Shown here: in pieces, positions 17,807 to 26,760 of the stretch
Numbering within the stretch: position 1 is the stretch's first letter
How the letters are laid out: each line of letters starts with the position of its first letter
Source: MWDV01 sp002070715
GTDB taxonomy: Bacteria > Verrucomicrobiota > Verrucomicrobiia > Limisphaerales > MWDV01
NCBI GenBank assembly: GCA_035411585.1
Contig: DAONTI010000004.1
Span: 1-64,000 of the forward strand
DNA length: 64,000 nucleotides
Direction of reading: 5' to 3'
Position numbers and translations under genes: made by a program
Notes under the pieces: generated by a model
Databases searched by the model: none
The model's input: only the letters and a program-made list of their open reading frames with translations
Told to the model about the DNA's origin: nothing

Positions 17807-18604
17807 ATGGCAAAACGCGCGCAACTTCCCATCGCCCTCACCATTGCCGGTTCAGACAGTGGCGGCGGGGCGGGCATTCAAGCGGATCTCAAAACCTTCG
17901 CCGCCCTCGGCCTCCACGGCACGAGCGCGCTCACCTGCATCACCGCGCAAAATCCGCGCGGCGTCCGCGGCCTGCAGGCAATTCGTCCCGCGCTGGTCAC
18001 GGCGCAAATCGAAGCGGTGTTTGCCGCGTTGCCGCCCGCGGCGGTCAAGACGGGCATGTTGTATTCGGCCGCCATCATCCGCGCGGTGGCCGCGTTTTTT
18101 TCGGGGCGCAACCGGCCGCCGCTCGTGGTGGATCCGGTGATGGTGGCCACCAGCGGCGCGCCGTTGCTCAAAGCAAACGCCGTCCAAGCCCTCACGCGCG
18201 AGTTACTGCCGCGCGCCGTCCTGACCACCCCCAATCTGGATGAAACCGCGATCCTCGTCGGAACCAAACCGGCGACCGTCGAGGCGATGCGGGCGGCGGC
18301 CCGGGAGGTCGTCCGGCGGTATGGTTGCGCCGCGCTCATCAAGGGCGGCCACCTGCGCGGCGGACAGACGGCGGTGGATATTTTCAACGACGGCGAACAG
18401 GAATTATTGTTGGAGGCGCCGGTGGTGCGCGGGATCGGCACCCACGGCACGGGCTGCACGTATTCGGCGGCCATTGCCGGTGAACTGGCGCGGGGCCGGA
18501 CGCTGCCGGACGCGGTCGTGGCGGCCAAGCAGTTTGTGACCCAGGCGATCGCGCAATCCCAACGCGCGGCCCGGCACGATGTGTTAAACAGTTTCTGGCG
18601 GTAA
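17807..18604 (+). CDS. thiD: Hydroxymethylpyrimidine/phosphomethylpyrimidine kinase ThiD
   Basis: This 265-residue ribokinase-fold enzyme phosphorylates HMP and then HMP-P in thiamine biosynthesis. Signatures: the N-terminal substrate motif ALTIAGSDSGGGAGIQADLKT, the middle VVDPVMVATSG, and the C-terminal anion hole with catalytic Asp region GIGTHGTGCTYSAAIA. Full length for the family. It has no TPP riboswitch upstream; the promoter-like -10 box sits directly before ATG. thiL, the last enzyme of thiamine diphosphate synthesis, lies 1 kb downstream on the same strand. Confidence 0.93.
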   Translation: MAKRAQLPIALTIAGSDSGGGAGIQADLKTFAALGLHGTSALTCITAQNPRGVRGLQAIRPALVTAQIEAVFAALPPAAVKTGMLYSAAIIRAVAAFFSGRNRPPLVVDPVMVATSGAPLLKANAVQALTRELLPRAVLTTPNLDETAILVGTKPATVEAMRAAAREVVRRYGCAALIKGGHLRGGQTAVDIFNDGEQELLLEAPVVRGIGTHGTGCTYSAAIAGELARGRTLPDAVVAAKQFVTQAIAQSQRAARHDVLNSFWR

Positions 18605-18687
18605 CGGGGAGGATGGCCGGCGGCCAAGCCGGTGGCGCGGGCACTTTTTCCATCGTCACTCCGGCGGTCTCCGGTTAGCCTCGGCTG

Positions 18688-19587
18688 ATGTTGCCGGAAA
18701 CGCCGTGGCGAATGGAAGCGTTGATCCGTCTGCTGCTGGGCGCGCTGGTCTGCGTGCTGGCGGGCGGATTGATGACCTGCCTGCTGCGCTTGGCGCGGGC
18801 CGGCACGGTCGCGCATCCATTGGCCGCCTGGGCGGTGATCGGCGGCGGGATGGTGGCGCTGGGCGTCGCGCTGGGGTTGACGCGTCAACCGTGGCAGTTC
18901 GAGACGATGCGGCGGCGATTGACCGGGTTGGTGGTGAGCCTTTACACGGGCCTGGTGTTGACGGGCGTGGCGCAACGGCTGGTGCCGGCTCCGGCCGGGG
19001 CGCCGGGGCCGGATCAAATGATCATCGCGGGCATCAGTTTTCAAGGCATGACCCTGGTCTTGGTGAGTCTGTTCCTGCGGGAACAAGGGTTGCGCTGGAC
19101 CACCGCCTTCGGGTGGCGCGAGCGTCCCTGGCGGGCGATGGGATGGGGCGCGCTGGCGGTGGGGGCGGTGCTGCCGGTGGCGTGGCTGTTGCAACTGGGC
19201 ATTGTGCAGTTGTTGACGCGCCTGAACCTGGGCGCCGATGCCCAAGTGGCGGTGCAGGTGCTGCGCGACGCGCCCGCGTGGACGGACCGGCTGCCGCTGG
19301 GGATCATCGCCATCGTCATCGCGCCTCCGGCGGAGGAAGCCGTCTTTCGCGGTTTGATTTATCCCACGATCAAACGTCTGGGATATCCCCGGCTGGCCTT
19401 GTGGGGCACCACGCTTTTGTTCGCCGCCATCCATTGGAATCTGGCGTCTTTCCTGCCGCTGGTGTTGCTGGCGTTGGTGTTGACCTGGCTCTACGAGCGG
19501 ACCGGCAATCTGCTGGCGCCCATGGTTACGCATGCCTTGTTCAATGCCGTGAATTTTATGGCGCTGCAATTAGTGGAATCCCATTGA
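18688..19587 (+). CDS. CPBP-family intramembrane metalloprotease
   Basis: A 299-residue multi-spanning protein with about eight hydrophobic helices. The C-terminal half contains the CPBP (CAAX protease/bacteriocin-processing, Abi) motifs: APPAEEAVFRGLIYP (paired glutamates and Arg), LLFAAIHWN (His) and MVTHALFNAVN (His, Asn). These form the catalytic glutamate/histidine site in Rce1-like proteases. The substrate is unknown; bacterial members act in peptide maturation, immunity to bacteriocins or protein processing. It sits between thiD and thiL, but a link to thiamine is not implied. An internal ATG at 18712 is an alternative start. Confidence 0.82.
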   Translation: MLPETPWRMEALIRLLLGALVCVLAGGLMTCLLRLARAGTVAHPLAAWAVIGGGMVALGVALGLTRQPWQFETMRRRLTGLVVSLYTGLVLTGVAQRLVPAPAGAPGPDQMIIAGISFQGMTLVLVSLFLREQGLRWTTAFGWRERPWRAMGWGALAVGAVLPVAWLLQLGIVQLLTRLNLGADAQVAVQVLRDAPAWTDRLPLGIIAIVIAPPAEEAVFRGLIYPTIKRLGYPRLALWGTTLLFAAIHWNLASFLPLVLLALVLTWLYERTGNLLAPMVTHALFNAVNFMALQLVESH

Positions 19588-19605
19588 ACCGTCCTTGGTG
19601 GCGCC

Positions 19606-20577
19606 ATGAACGAATTTGAATTGATCCATCGGCTGACCCGCAATCTGCCCACCAACGCCGCAGTGGTGACCGGGCCGGGGGATGATTGTGCGGTGCTCGA
19701 TTGCGGCGCACCGGACCGCTGGCTGTTGTTCAAGACTGACGCCGTGGTGCAGGACATCCATTTCACGCGGGATACACCCCCGGAAAAAGTGGGGCGCAAA
19801 GCGCTGGCCCGGTGTCTGAGTGACGTGGCGGCAATGGCCGGCGTCCCCACAGCGGCGGTGGTCACGCTGGGATTGCCGCGCGCGTTCCAACTGCGGCCGG
19901 TGGAACAGATCTACGCCGGCATGAACCGCCTGGCGCGGGCGCACACGGTGGCGATTGTCGGAGGGGAAACCACGACCCATCCCGACCGCGTACTGATCTC
20001 GGTGGCGCTGGTGGGTTGGGTGGAAAAAAACCGGGTGGTCCGGCGCTCCGGCGCGCGCGTGGGCGATGCGTTATTTGTCACCGGCACCCTGGGCGGCAGT
20101 CTGGCGGGTAAACATCTCGATTTCGAACCGCGTCTGGCGGAAGCGCGGTGGTTGGCCGAACATTTTGCTGTCCACGCGATGATTGATTTGAGCGACGGCC
20201 TCGCCGGTGATTTGCGGCATTTGCTGCGCGCCAGCGGTGTCGGGGCGGAATTGCTAAAAACCGCCATCCCGATCAGCCGCGCGGCCCGGGAACGCCACCG
20301 CGCGGGCAGCGGGGCGGAGGCGTCGGGTGATTCTTCGCCGCGTCCGGTAGAAGGCAAGTCGCCGTGGCTGGCGGCGCTGACGGATGGCGAGGATTTCGAA
20401 TTGCTATTCACCGTGCCCAGCAAGGCGGCGGTGCCGTTGCTGGATGCGTGGCGGCAACAATTTCCCAAGCTGCGATTGAGTTGCATTGGCAAAATCACCG
20501 CCGGAAACACCGTGATTGTACGCGATAAACATGGCAGCCAATCGCTGCCGGAAGGTGGTTATGCGCATTTTGCTTGA
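19606..20577 (+). CDS. thiL: Thiamine-monophosphate kinase ThiL
   Basis: This 323-residue enzyme phosphorylates thiamine monophosphate to the active diphosphate. It has the PurM-like fold marks: GPGDDCAVLD near the N-terminus, the metal-binding TDAVVQDIHF, ARCLSDVAAMAG, GGETTTHPD, and the C-terminal MIDLSDGLAGDLRHLL and LTDGEDFELLFT. The gene starts 18 bases after the CPBP protease stop, so an operon with it is likely. Length is typical. Confidence 0.93.
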   Translation: MNEFELIHRLTRNLPTNAAVVTGPGDDCAVLDCGAPDRWLLFKTDAVVQDIHFTRDTPPEKVGRKALARCLSDVAAMAGVPTAAVVTLGLPRAFQLRPVEQIYAGMNRLARAHTVAIVGGETTTHPDRVLISVALVGWVEKNRVVRRSGARVGDALFVTGTLGGSLAGKHLDFEPRLAEARWLAEHFAVHAMIDLSDGLAGDLRHLLRASGVGAELLKTAIPISRAARERHRAGSGAEASGDSSPRPVEGKSPWLAALTDGEDFELLFTVPSKAAVPLLDAWRQQFPKLRLSCIGKITAGNTVIVRDKHGSQSLPEGGYAHFA

Positions 20578-20643
20578 GTCAAATCTCCGTTTCCGCTGTC
20601 CAATGACCGTTACAGGTATGCAGACTCAAACACCCATATTTTC

Positions 20644-22089
20644 ATGTCCAGACCCGTCATAAGTGTGGCGCAGATGCGCGCGTGGGAGCAGGCCAGTTGG
20701 GCCGCCGGCTTGAGCGAGTCCGCGGTCATCGCCCGGGTGGGCCAACTCGTGGCGCGGCGGGTCGTCGAGTTGACGCGCCCCGGTCAGCGGGTGTTGCTGC
20801 TGGCGGGCAAGGGGCACAATGGGGACGATGTCCGCGCCGCCCAAGCGCATCTGAGCGAGCGCCGGGTGGATTTGTTGAACGTCCAGGATCCGGCCGCGGA
20901 TTTGCCCCGGCTCGAGGCGTTGCTGGCCGCGCGACCGGCGTGGGTTTTGGATGGGTTGTTTGGCATTGGTTTGAATCGTCCGTTGGATGCGGCGTGGTGC
21001 GCTTTCGTTCAACGGATCAACGCCAGTCAACTGCCGGTGTTGGCGGTGGATGTGCCCTCCGGTTTGGACGCGGATATTGGCGAACCGCAAGGGGTGGCGG
21101 TGCGGGCCCGGGTGACGTTGACCTTGGGCGCGCCCAAACCGGGTCTGCTACGCATGGGGGCGGCGGAGTATGCCGGACGCGTGGAGGTGCTGCCGGAGAT
21201 CGGGTTGTCCGCCTGCCCTCACACCAGCGAAATCAACTGGACGTTGCCGCGGGATTTTACGGGTTTCCCTCCGGCGCGTCCGGTCACGGATCACAAAGGC
21301 AGTTTCGGTCATCTGGCGGTGGTGGCGGGCAGCCTGGGTTATCACGGGGCCGCGGTGTTGGCCACCCGGGCCGCGTTGCGCGCCCAGCCTGGATTGGTCA
21401 CCACGTTCACCACCGACACCGTGTATCACCCGGTCGCCGCGCAATTACAGGCGGCCATGGTCCGGCCCTGGACGTCGGAGGTCAATCTGCCGGGAGCTTT
21501 CAGCGCGTTTCTATTTGGGCCCGGCCTGGCGGCGCCGGATCTGCCGTCGGAGATGACCCTGACCTTGCGCCGGCTATGGCGGGACGTGATGGAGCCGGTG
21601 GTGGTGGATGCCAGCGCCTTGGATTGGTTGCTCTTGGGCCCGTTCCCGCGCAATGCCATTCGGGTCCTCACGCCGCATCCCGGCGAGGCGGCGCGTTTGC
21701 TCCGGGCGCCAGTCGCGGATGTGCTGGCCGACCGACCCAACGCCGTGCGGGAAATTTCCCGGCGGTTTGGAGATTGTTGGGTCGTGCTCAAAGGGCATCA
21801 GACGCTGGTGGGCCGGAGCGAGGGCGAGCTATTTGTCAACAGCAGCGGCAATCCGCACCTGGCCCAAGGCGGCAGTGGGGATGTACTGGCGGGTTACCTC
21901 GCGGGTCTGCTCGCCCAACCTGCGTTGCAGAACGATGTGCTCCACACCACGCGATACGCGGTTTGGCAACATGGCGCGACGGCGGACACGTTGACCGCGC
22001 GTCAGCCAAACTGGGATGTGGAAGACCTCGTGCGTGAAGTTGGTAACAACTCTGTGCTTCCACCGGCGGAAGAGTCACCCACGCCGTGA
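20644..22089 (+). CDS. nnr: Bifunctional NAD(P)H-hydrate epimerase/dehydratase
   Basis: This 481-residue metabolite-repair enzyme restores damaged NADHX/NADPHX. The N-terminal YjeF epimerase domain (about 1-210) has LLLAGKGHNGDDVRAA, a variant of the usual NGGDG loop, and VDVPSGLDAD. The C-terminal ribokinase-like dehydratase domain (about 220-470) has HKGSFGHLAVVAGS, VVDASAL, LTPHPGEAARLL, VLKGHQTLV and NPHLAQGGSGDVLAGYLAG. Two-domain fusion is the usual bacterial form. It starts 66 bases after thiL on the same strand. Confidence 0.92.
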   Translation: MSRPVISVAQMRAWEQASWAAGLSESAVIARVGQLVARRVVELTRPGQRVLLLAGKGHNGDDVRAAQAHLSERRVDLLNVQDPAADLPRLEALLAARPAWVLDGLFGIGLNRPLDAAWCAFVQRINASQLPVLAVDVPSGLDADIGEPQGVAVRARVTLTLGAPKPGLLRMGAAEYAGRVEVLPEIGLSACPHTSEINWTLPRDFTGFPPARPVTDHKGSFGHLAVVAGSLGYHGAAVLATRAALRAQPGLVTTFTTDTVYHPVAAQLQAAMVRPWTSEVNLPGAFSAFLFGPGLAAPDLPSEMTLTLRRLWRDVMEPVVVDASALDWLLLGPFPRNAIRVLTPHPGEAARLLRAPVADVLADRPNAVREISRRFGDCWVVLKGHQTLVGRSEGELFVNSSGNPHLAQGGSGDVLAGYLAGLLAQPALQNDVLHTTRYAVWQHGATADTLTARQPNWDVEDLVREVGNNSVLPPAEESPTP

Positions 22090-22176
22090 GCATCCGGCGG
22101 GTCTGCTGGCGGCAAGGTTGTTGAGTTCGACGATTTTCCGCTTTGCTTCCGGGCCAGCGACGCGGATGCTGGGCGC

Positions 22177-22557
22177 ATGGATAAACCAGATCAACTGCGG
22201 GAACTCTGGCGATTGCAAAAGGCGCTCAACGAGCGCATCGGCGTGCATACCGATAACCTGAACGAAGCGGACAAGATTCACTGGGTGCTCAACTACTGCC
22301 GCGCCTTGTCCCAGGAAATTGCGGAGTTGACCGACAGCGTGCCGTGGAAATGGTGGGCGCGTTACCAGAAGTTCGACGAGCAGAACGCGCGAATCGAAGT
22401 CGTGGATTTGTTTCACTTCCTCATCAGCCTGGCCCAAGTGCTGGGGTTGAGCGCGGACGATGTCTTCAACGCTTACGTGAAGAAGAACGAAGTCAATTTC
22501 AAACGCCAGGAAACGGGTTACACGGTCAAGGACGAACAAGACTCCCGGCACATCTGA
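22177..22557 (+). CDS. Dimeric (all-alpha) dUTPase-like NTP pyrophosphatase
   Basis: A 126-residue helical protein of the MazG/type-2 dUTPase superfamily. The metal-binding acidic residues appear as SQEIAELTDSVPWKWW (ExxE) and RIEVVDLFHFLISLAQ (ExxD), followed by KKNEVNFKRQETGY, a typical ending of dimeric dUTPases. It would hydrolyse dUTP (or a related NTP) to the monophosphate and keep uracil out of DNA. No trimeric dut is seen in the window. The opposite-strand nucleoside phosphorylase ends 33 bases beyond, so the two genes converge. Confidence 0.82.
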   Translation: MDKPDQLRELWRLQKALNERIGVHTDNLNEADKIHWVLNYCRALSQEIAELTDSVPWKWWARYQKFDEQNARIEVVDLFHFLISLAQVLGLSADDVFNAYVKKNEVNFKRQETGYTVKDEQDSRHI

Positions 22558-22590
22558 ACACGCGCTCGGATCCGCGCAATGCCTGACGGA

Positions 22591-23967
22591 TCATCGTGTG
22601 ATGATTTCCGCAATCAACGGCGTCCGGCGTCCGGGTTTTTCGGCAATCGCGAAAGCCGCGCGCAATCGCCGGCGCGCTGTCTCGGCCTGTTTTGGCGAGC
22701 GCGCATGGATGCGGGCCAGCACGTCACCCGCTCGAACTGCATCCCCCGGCTTGGCCAGATGATCCACGCCCACGTCGTAGTGCACGACGGATTCCTTCGT
22801 GAGACGTCCCCCGCCGAGGTCGCGAATGACCTCCCCCCACAACCGGGCGTCGCACCGGGTGACAAAGCCGGTGCGGGTGGCTTTCAGTTCCACAACGACC
22901 GGCGCGGTGTGATCGCGGGCGAGTTGGCGGTGGAAGGCGTCCAAGTCCGCCCCTTGCGCGGCGAGCATTGCGTCCCACTTCCGGCGCGGCTGGCCTGAGT
23001 CCAGGCAATCCGCCGCCCGGCGATACGCGGCGGCGAAATCCCGCGCCCGCCGGGTTTGCACGAGCAGATGCGCCGCACAAGCGAGCGTCAGTTCCCGGAG
23101 ATCCGCCAGCGATAACCGGTCAGGTGTGTTGGTTGAATCGGCGGTGATGGACGACGCATCCCAGCGTGCCCCGGCGCGGCGGGGAGTCAAACACGCCACC
23201 GCTTCCTTGACTTCAAGCCAGTTGCCGGCGGCCCGGCCCAGTGGGGTGTTCATGTCGGTCAAGAGGGCGCGGGTGTTCGTGCCGCAGCGGCAGCCCAGTT
23301 GAACCATGGCCTTGGCCAGTTTGCGGGCGGCTGTCTTGGTGGGCATGAACGCCGCGGCGCCGAACTTCACGTCCAACACCAGCGCGTCGAGGTTTTCCGC
23401 CAGCTTTTTGGAGAGGATGGACGCAACAATCAGCGGGATGCTCGGCACGGTGCCGGTCACGTCGCGCAAGGCGTAAAGTTTTTGGTCCGCCGGCACCATG
23501 CGATCGGTCTGGCCGCAGATGACACAGCCAACCTCTTGCACGATGGCCACGATGCGTTTTGCGGACAGCCGGGTTTGCATGCCGGGAATGGCATCGAGCT
23601 TGTCCAGCGTGCCGCCGGTGATGCCCAGTCCGCGCCCGGAAATCATCGGCACCCGGAAACCGAGACACGCCAGCAAAGGGGCGAGCGGAAGGGAAACTTT
23701 GTCGCCCACGCCGCCGGTGGAATGTTTATCCACCAGCGGGCGGGGGTCTTGGGGGAATTGAAGTACGTCGCCGGAATCGCGCATAGCGAGCGTGAGCGCG
23801 GCGGTTTCCGCCGGGTTCAAGCCCCGGAAGAAAACGGCCATGAGAAAGCTCGCGAGTTGGTAGTCGGGAAGATGGCCGGCCGCCACGCCGGCCATGATCT
23901 CGCGCAGTTGCGCGGCGGACAAGACCTGCCCGTCGCGTTTGGCCTCGATCAGCGACAGGAAGTTCAT
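22591..23967 (-). CDS. deoA: Pyrimidine-nucleoside/thymidine phosphorylase
   Basis: This 458-residue enzyme phosphorolyses thymidine or uridine to base plus (deoxy)ribose-1-phosphate. The signature is DKHSTGGVGDKVSLPLAP, with SGRGLGITGGTLDKL, LYALRDVTGTVPSIPLI and LDVKFGAAAFMP. In the last motif Gly-Ala-Ala replaces the Gly-Ser/Gly-Ala usually seen. The C-terminal PYNP domain includes TGFVTRCDARLWG and GDVLARIHAR. It starts 40 bases after fabF on the same strand and may be read from the fab promoter. Whether it prefers thymidine (DeoA) or is broad (Pdp) is not decidable here. Confidence 0.88.
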   Translation of the reverse strand: MNFLSLIEAKRDGQVLSAAQLREIMAGVAAGHLPDYQLASFLMAVFFRGLNPAETAALTLAMRDSGDVLQFPQDPRPLVDKHSTGGVGDKVSLPLAPLLACLGFRVPMISGRGLGITGGTLDKLDAIPGMQTRLSAKRIVAIVQEVGCVICGQTDRMVPADQKLYALRDVTGTVPSIPLIVASILSKKLAENLDALVLDVKFGAAAFMPTKTAARKLAKAMVQLGCRCGTNTRALLTDMNTPLGRAAGNWLEVKEAVACLTPRRAGARWDASSITADSTNTPDRLSLADLRELTLACAAHLLVQTRRARDFAAAYRRAADCLDSGQPRRKWDAMLAAQGADLDAFHRQLARDHTAPVVVELKATRTGFVTRCDARLWGEVIRDLGGGRLTKESVVHYDVGVDHLAKPGDAVRAGDVLARIHARSPKQAETARRRLRAAFAIAEKPGRRTPLIAEIITR

Positions 23968-24006
23968 TTCGCTTCGCCCCGACCCGCGGCGCCACCCGCC
24001 GCGCGG

Positions 24007-25266
24007 TTATCCGACAAACCGCCGGGCGACGATGCTGGAATTGTGGCCGCCGAAGCCGAAGGAATTATTGATGACGGCGTTGACGTCCATCTCGCGCGCC
24101 TGGTTGGGCGCGAAGTCCAGATCGCATTGCGGATCGGGCACTTCGTAATTAATGGTGGGCGGGACCAGATTGTGTTGCATGGCCAGGATGCAGGCGGTCA
24201 TTTCGACCGCACCCGCCGCGCCCAGCATGTGGCCCGTAGCGCCCTTGGTGGAACTGATGACCAGTTTACGGGCGTGCTCGCCGAAGACCGTTTTCACGGC
24301 CTGAGCTTCGGCAATATCGCCCAACGGCGTCGAAGTGCCGTGGGCGTTGATGTAGGCAATGTCTTCGGGATTCAACCCCGCGCTGCGCAGGGCCATGCGC
24401 ATGCACCGGGCCGCGCCTTCGCCGCCTTCAGCGGGGGCGGTCAGGTGATAGGCGTCGGCGGTGTTGCCGTAGCCGATGATTTCACAATAGATCCGCGCGC
24501 CGCGGCGTTTGGCGTGCTCCAATTCCTCCAGCACCAACACGCCGCCGCCTTCGCCCATCACGAAGCCGTCGCGTTCCTTGTCAAAAGGCCGGGAAGCGCG
24601 TTTGGGATCGTCGTTGCGCGTGCTGATGGCTTTCATGGCGCAAAACCCGCCGATCCCGATGGGCACAATGGTCGCCTCCGACCCGCCGGCGAACATCATC
24701 ACGGCGTCGCCGAACTTGATGGTGCGGTAAGCCTCGCCGAGGGCGTGGTTGGCGGTGGCGCAGGCGGAACAGGTGGCAAAATTCGGTCCCCGCAGGTTGT
24801 AATACATTGAGAAGATTCCCGAGGCCATGTTGCTGATGAGACTGGGGATCATGAACGGCGAAAGCCGGCCCGGCCCGCGTTCCAACAAAATTTTGTGCTG
24901 CAGGGTGGTAGTTTCCAGACCGCCAATGCCGGAGCCGATGATGGCGCCGATTTCGTCGCAGTTCAATTTGTCGAGTTCCGCGCCGCTGTCTTGCAACGCC
25001 GCCCACGCCGCGTAGATGCCGAACTGGGTGAACCGGTCGGTCCGCCGGACCTCCTTGGCCGACGGGAAGGCGGGCGTCGGATCAAAGTCCCGCACTTCAG
25101 CGGCAATCTGCGTGTCGAACGCCGAGGGATCAAACCGGGTGATCCGATCCACGCCACACTGGCCGGCGATGAGATTGCTCCAAAAAGTGTCGAGCGTCTG
25201 CCCGATCGGGGTGACCACGCCCATGCCGGTGACGACCACCCGGCGGTCCAAGGGGGAAATTGCCAT
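24007..25266 (-). CDS. fabF: 3-oxoacyl-[acyl-carrier-protein] synthase II FabF
   Basis: This 419-residue condensing enzyme elongates acyl-ACP with malonyl-ACP. The catalytic Cys is in ATCSACATANHALGEA, and the two active-site His are in NAHGTSTPLGD and KGATGHMLGAAG. The end HNSSIVARRF is typical. It follows acpP after a 63-base gap that contains a strong hairpin, so its expression relative to acpP is probably attenuated. No ribosome binding site is visible before the ATG. Confidence 0.95.
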   Translation of the reverse strand: MAISPLDRRVVVTGMGVVTPIGQTLDTFWSNLIAGQCGVDRITRFDPSAFDTQIAAEVRDFDPTPAFPSAKEVRRTDRFTQFGIYAAWAALQDSGAELDKLNCDEIGAIIGSGIGGLETTTLQHKILLERGPGRLSPFMIPSLISNMASGIFSMYYNLRGPNFATCSACATANHALGEAYRTIKFGDAVMMFAGGSEATIVPIGIGGFCAMKAISTRNDDPKRASRPFDKERDGFVMGEGGGVLVLEELEHAKRRGARIYCEIIGYGNTADAYHLTAPAEGGEGAARCMRMALRSAGLNPEDIAYINAHGTSTPLGDIAEAQAVKTVFGEHARKLVISSTKGATGHMLGAAGAVEMTACILAMQHNLVPPTINYEVPDPQCDLDFAPNQAREMDVNAVINNSFGFGGHNSSIVARRFVG

Positions 25267-25311
25267 AAACTAAAAGGGGCAGGTTGAGCTGGTACCAGCC
25301 ACAACTGCCCC
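25267..25311 (-). terminator. Hairpin between acpP and fabF, terminator or attenuator
   Basis: On the minus strand, a stem GGGGCAGTTG/CAACCTGCCCC (one bulge) encloses a perfect 12-base palindrome GCTGGTACCAGC. It is followed by CTTTTAGTTT and immediately by the fabF ATG. It looks like a leaky intrinsic terminator lowering fabF relative to acpP. Confidence 0.6.
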
Positions 25312-25329
25312 GAACACGTCGAATGAAAC

Positions 25330-25575
25330 TTACTTCGCCGGAATTTCCTCGATGTATTTGATGACATCGCCGACCGTCTGCAATTTCTCGGCCTGCTCGT
25401 CGGGAATGTCATGGCCAAACTCTTCTTCCAAAGCCATCACCAATTCCACCGTATCAAGTGAATCGGCGCCAAGGTCCTCAATGAATTTGGCTTCCGCCGT
25501 CACTTGATCCTCGTTCACGCCCAATTGCTCGACGATGATCTTCTTGACTCGCTGTTCAATATTATTTTCAGCCAT
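25330..25575 (-). CDS. acpP: Acyl carrier protein
   Basis: This 81-residue acidic four-helix protein carries growing acyl chains on a phosphopantetheine attached to the Ser of GADSLDTVELVMALEEEF. The surrounding IPDEQAEKLQTVGDVIKYIEE is standard. A GGAG ribosome binding site precedes the ATG. It lies between fabG (77 bases upstream) and fabF, the classical order. Confidence 0.97.
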   Translation of the reverse strand: MAENNIEQRVKKIIVEQLGVNEDQVTAEAKFIEDLGADSLDTVELVMALEEEFGHDIPDEQAEKLQTVGDVIKYIEEIPAK

Positions 25576-25652
25576 GGGTTACTCCATTAATGTTTTGTCT
25601 GTGTCTATGCGAGGCGCTCAAGGCCGTCAAGCCCTGAATGCCAGATTTTCTG

Positions 25653-26396
25653 CTACATCACCATCCCCCCATCCACCGGCAACACCTGTCCAGTGATATA
25701 GTGCGACGCCGGCAAGGCAAAAAACCAGACGGCATGCGCCACGTCATTGGCAGTGCCCAGCGTGGCCAAGGGAATCTGTTTGGCAATGGCATCCCGTTGC
25801 TCTTGCGTGAGTTTATCGGTCATTGCAGTTTGAATAAAACCGGGGGCGATAGCGTTAACGGTGATTCCTCGGCTGGCAAATTCTTTGGCACAAGCCTTGG
25901 TTAGACCGATAACGCCAGATTTGCTTGCCGCATAATTTGCCTGGCCCGCGTTGCCCATCAAACCGATTACCGAAGCGATGTTAATGATGCGTCCGGAGCG
26001 CTGTTTCAAAAACGCCCGCGTGAGTGCTTTCGTGAAAAGGAACGTGCCTTTGAGATTAATATCCAGCACCGCATCCCAATCCGCCTCGCTCATGCGCATC
26101 AAGAGTCCGTCCCGGGTGATGCCGGCGTTGTTGACCAGAATATCCACCCGCCCGGCGTCCTTGAGAATCTGTTCCACCGCCACGTCCACGCTGGATGCCT
26201 CCGCCACGTTGGCCGCCACCGCCCAAGCCTGGCGTCCCAATTTCCGCACCTCCGCCACGGTTTCTTCCAGAAATTCGGGCTTCAAATCCACCGCCACAAT
26301 GTCCGCGCCGCTGGCCGCCAGTTTCAACGCAATGGCTTGGCCGATGCCCCGACCGGCACCTGTGACGAGCGCAATTTGGTTGGCAAGTTCGTTCAT
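25653..26396 (-). CDS. fabG: 3-oxoacyl-[acyl-carrier-protein] reductase FabG
   Basis: This 247-residue short-chain dehydrogenase reduces 3-oxoacyl-ACP with NADPH. It has the TGAGRGIG cofactor loop, NNAG (VNNAGITRDGLLMR), the catalytic Ser in IINIASVIG, and YAASKSG with Tyr/Lys. The ending YITGQVLPVDGGMVM is typical. The frame extends upstream, but MNELANQIALVTG is the standard start. First gene of the fabG-acpP-fabF-deoA run. Confidence 0.95.
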   Translation of the reverse strand: MNELANQIALVTGAGRGIGQAIALKLAASGADIVAVDLKPEFLEETVAEVRKLGRQAWAVAANVAEASSVDVAVEQILKDAGRVDILVNNAGITRDGLLMRMSEADWDAVLDINLKGTFLFTKALTRAFLKQRSGRIINIASVIGLMGNAGQANYAASKSGVIGLTKACAKEFASRGITVNAIAPGFIQTAMTDKLTQEQRDAIAKQIPLATLGTANDVAHAVWFFALPASHYITGQVLPVDGGMVM

Positions 26397-26760
26397 AGCG
26401 GCGCGATTGATACCCGATGGCCCCACAGAGATAAACATTAAAATGCGGACCGGATGTGCCCGCGCACCTGCGCTCTGGGCTGATCTGGAAAAGACGTGAT
26501 GATGACTTGGTCTGTTGCGGCTGAACGGTTCGGGCTCAAGACGATGAAGCTCCGACGGCAGAGTCAGCCCGCGGGACAGTGGCGATATCCTCCCGGAGGT
26601 TTGCTTTGCCGGACCGAATGGGGTTACTTGCGCGCATGGCAATCGCGAATTCATCCGGGTCGGTCGTTGAACTGTTGCCGCCCGCGCACGGGAAGATCAG
26701 CGTGCCTGCTGAGGCTCGGTGGGCGTTGATTCATCCCCACACAAAATTCTCCGGTCGGCG
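26397..26760. other. Gene-free divergent intergenic region
   Basis: It separates fabG (minus) and the dihydrouridine synthase gene (plus). Presumably it holds both promoters, but no convincing box pair or repeat is seen. The longer in-frame extensions of both neighbours into it are not supported. Confidence 0.4.

Noticed and set aside
17490..18243. Plus-strand frames starting in the AT-rich region and running into thiD
   Set aside because: They translate the dispersed repeat and then thiD in the wrong frame; no ribosome binding site.
17878..19569. A 563-residue open frame opposite thiD and the CPBP gene
   Set aside because: It is the antisense of two well-supported genes, Gln/Arg/His-rich without domains; long antisense frames are expected in GC-rich DNA.
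23299..24810. A 503-residue open frame opposite deoA and fabF
   Set aside because: Shadow of conserved enzymes on the other strand.
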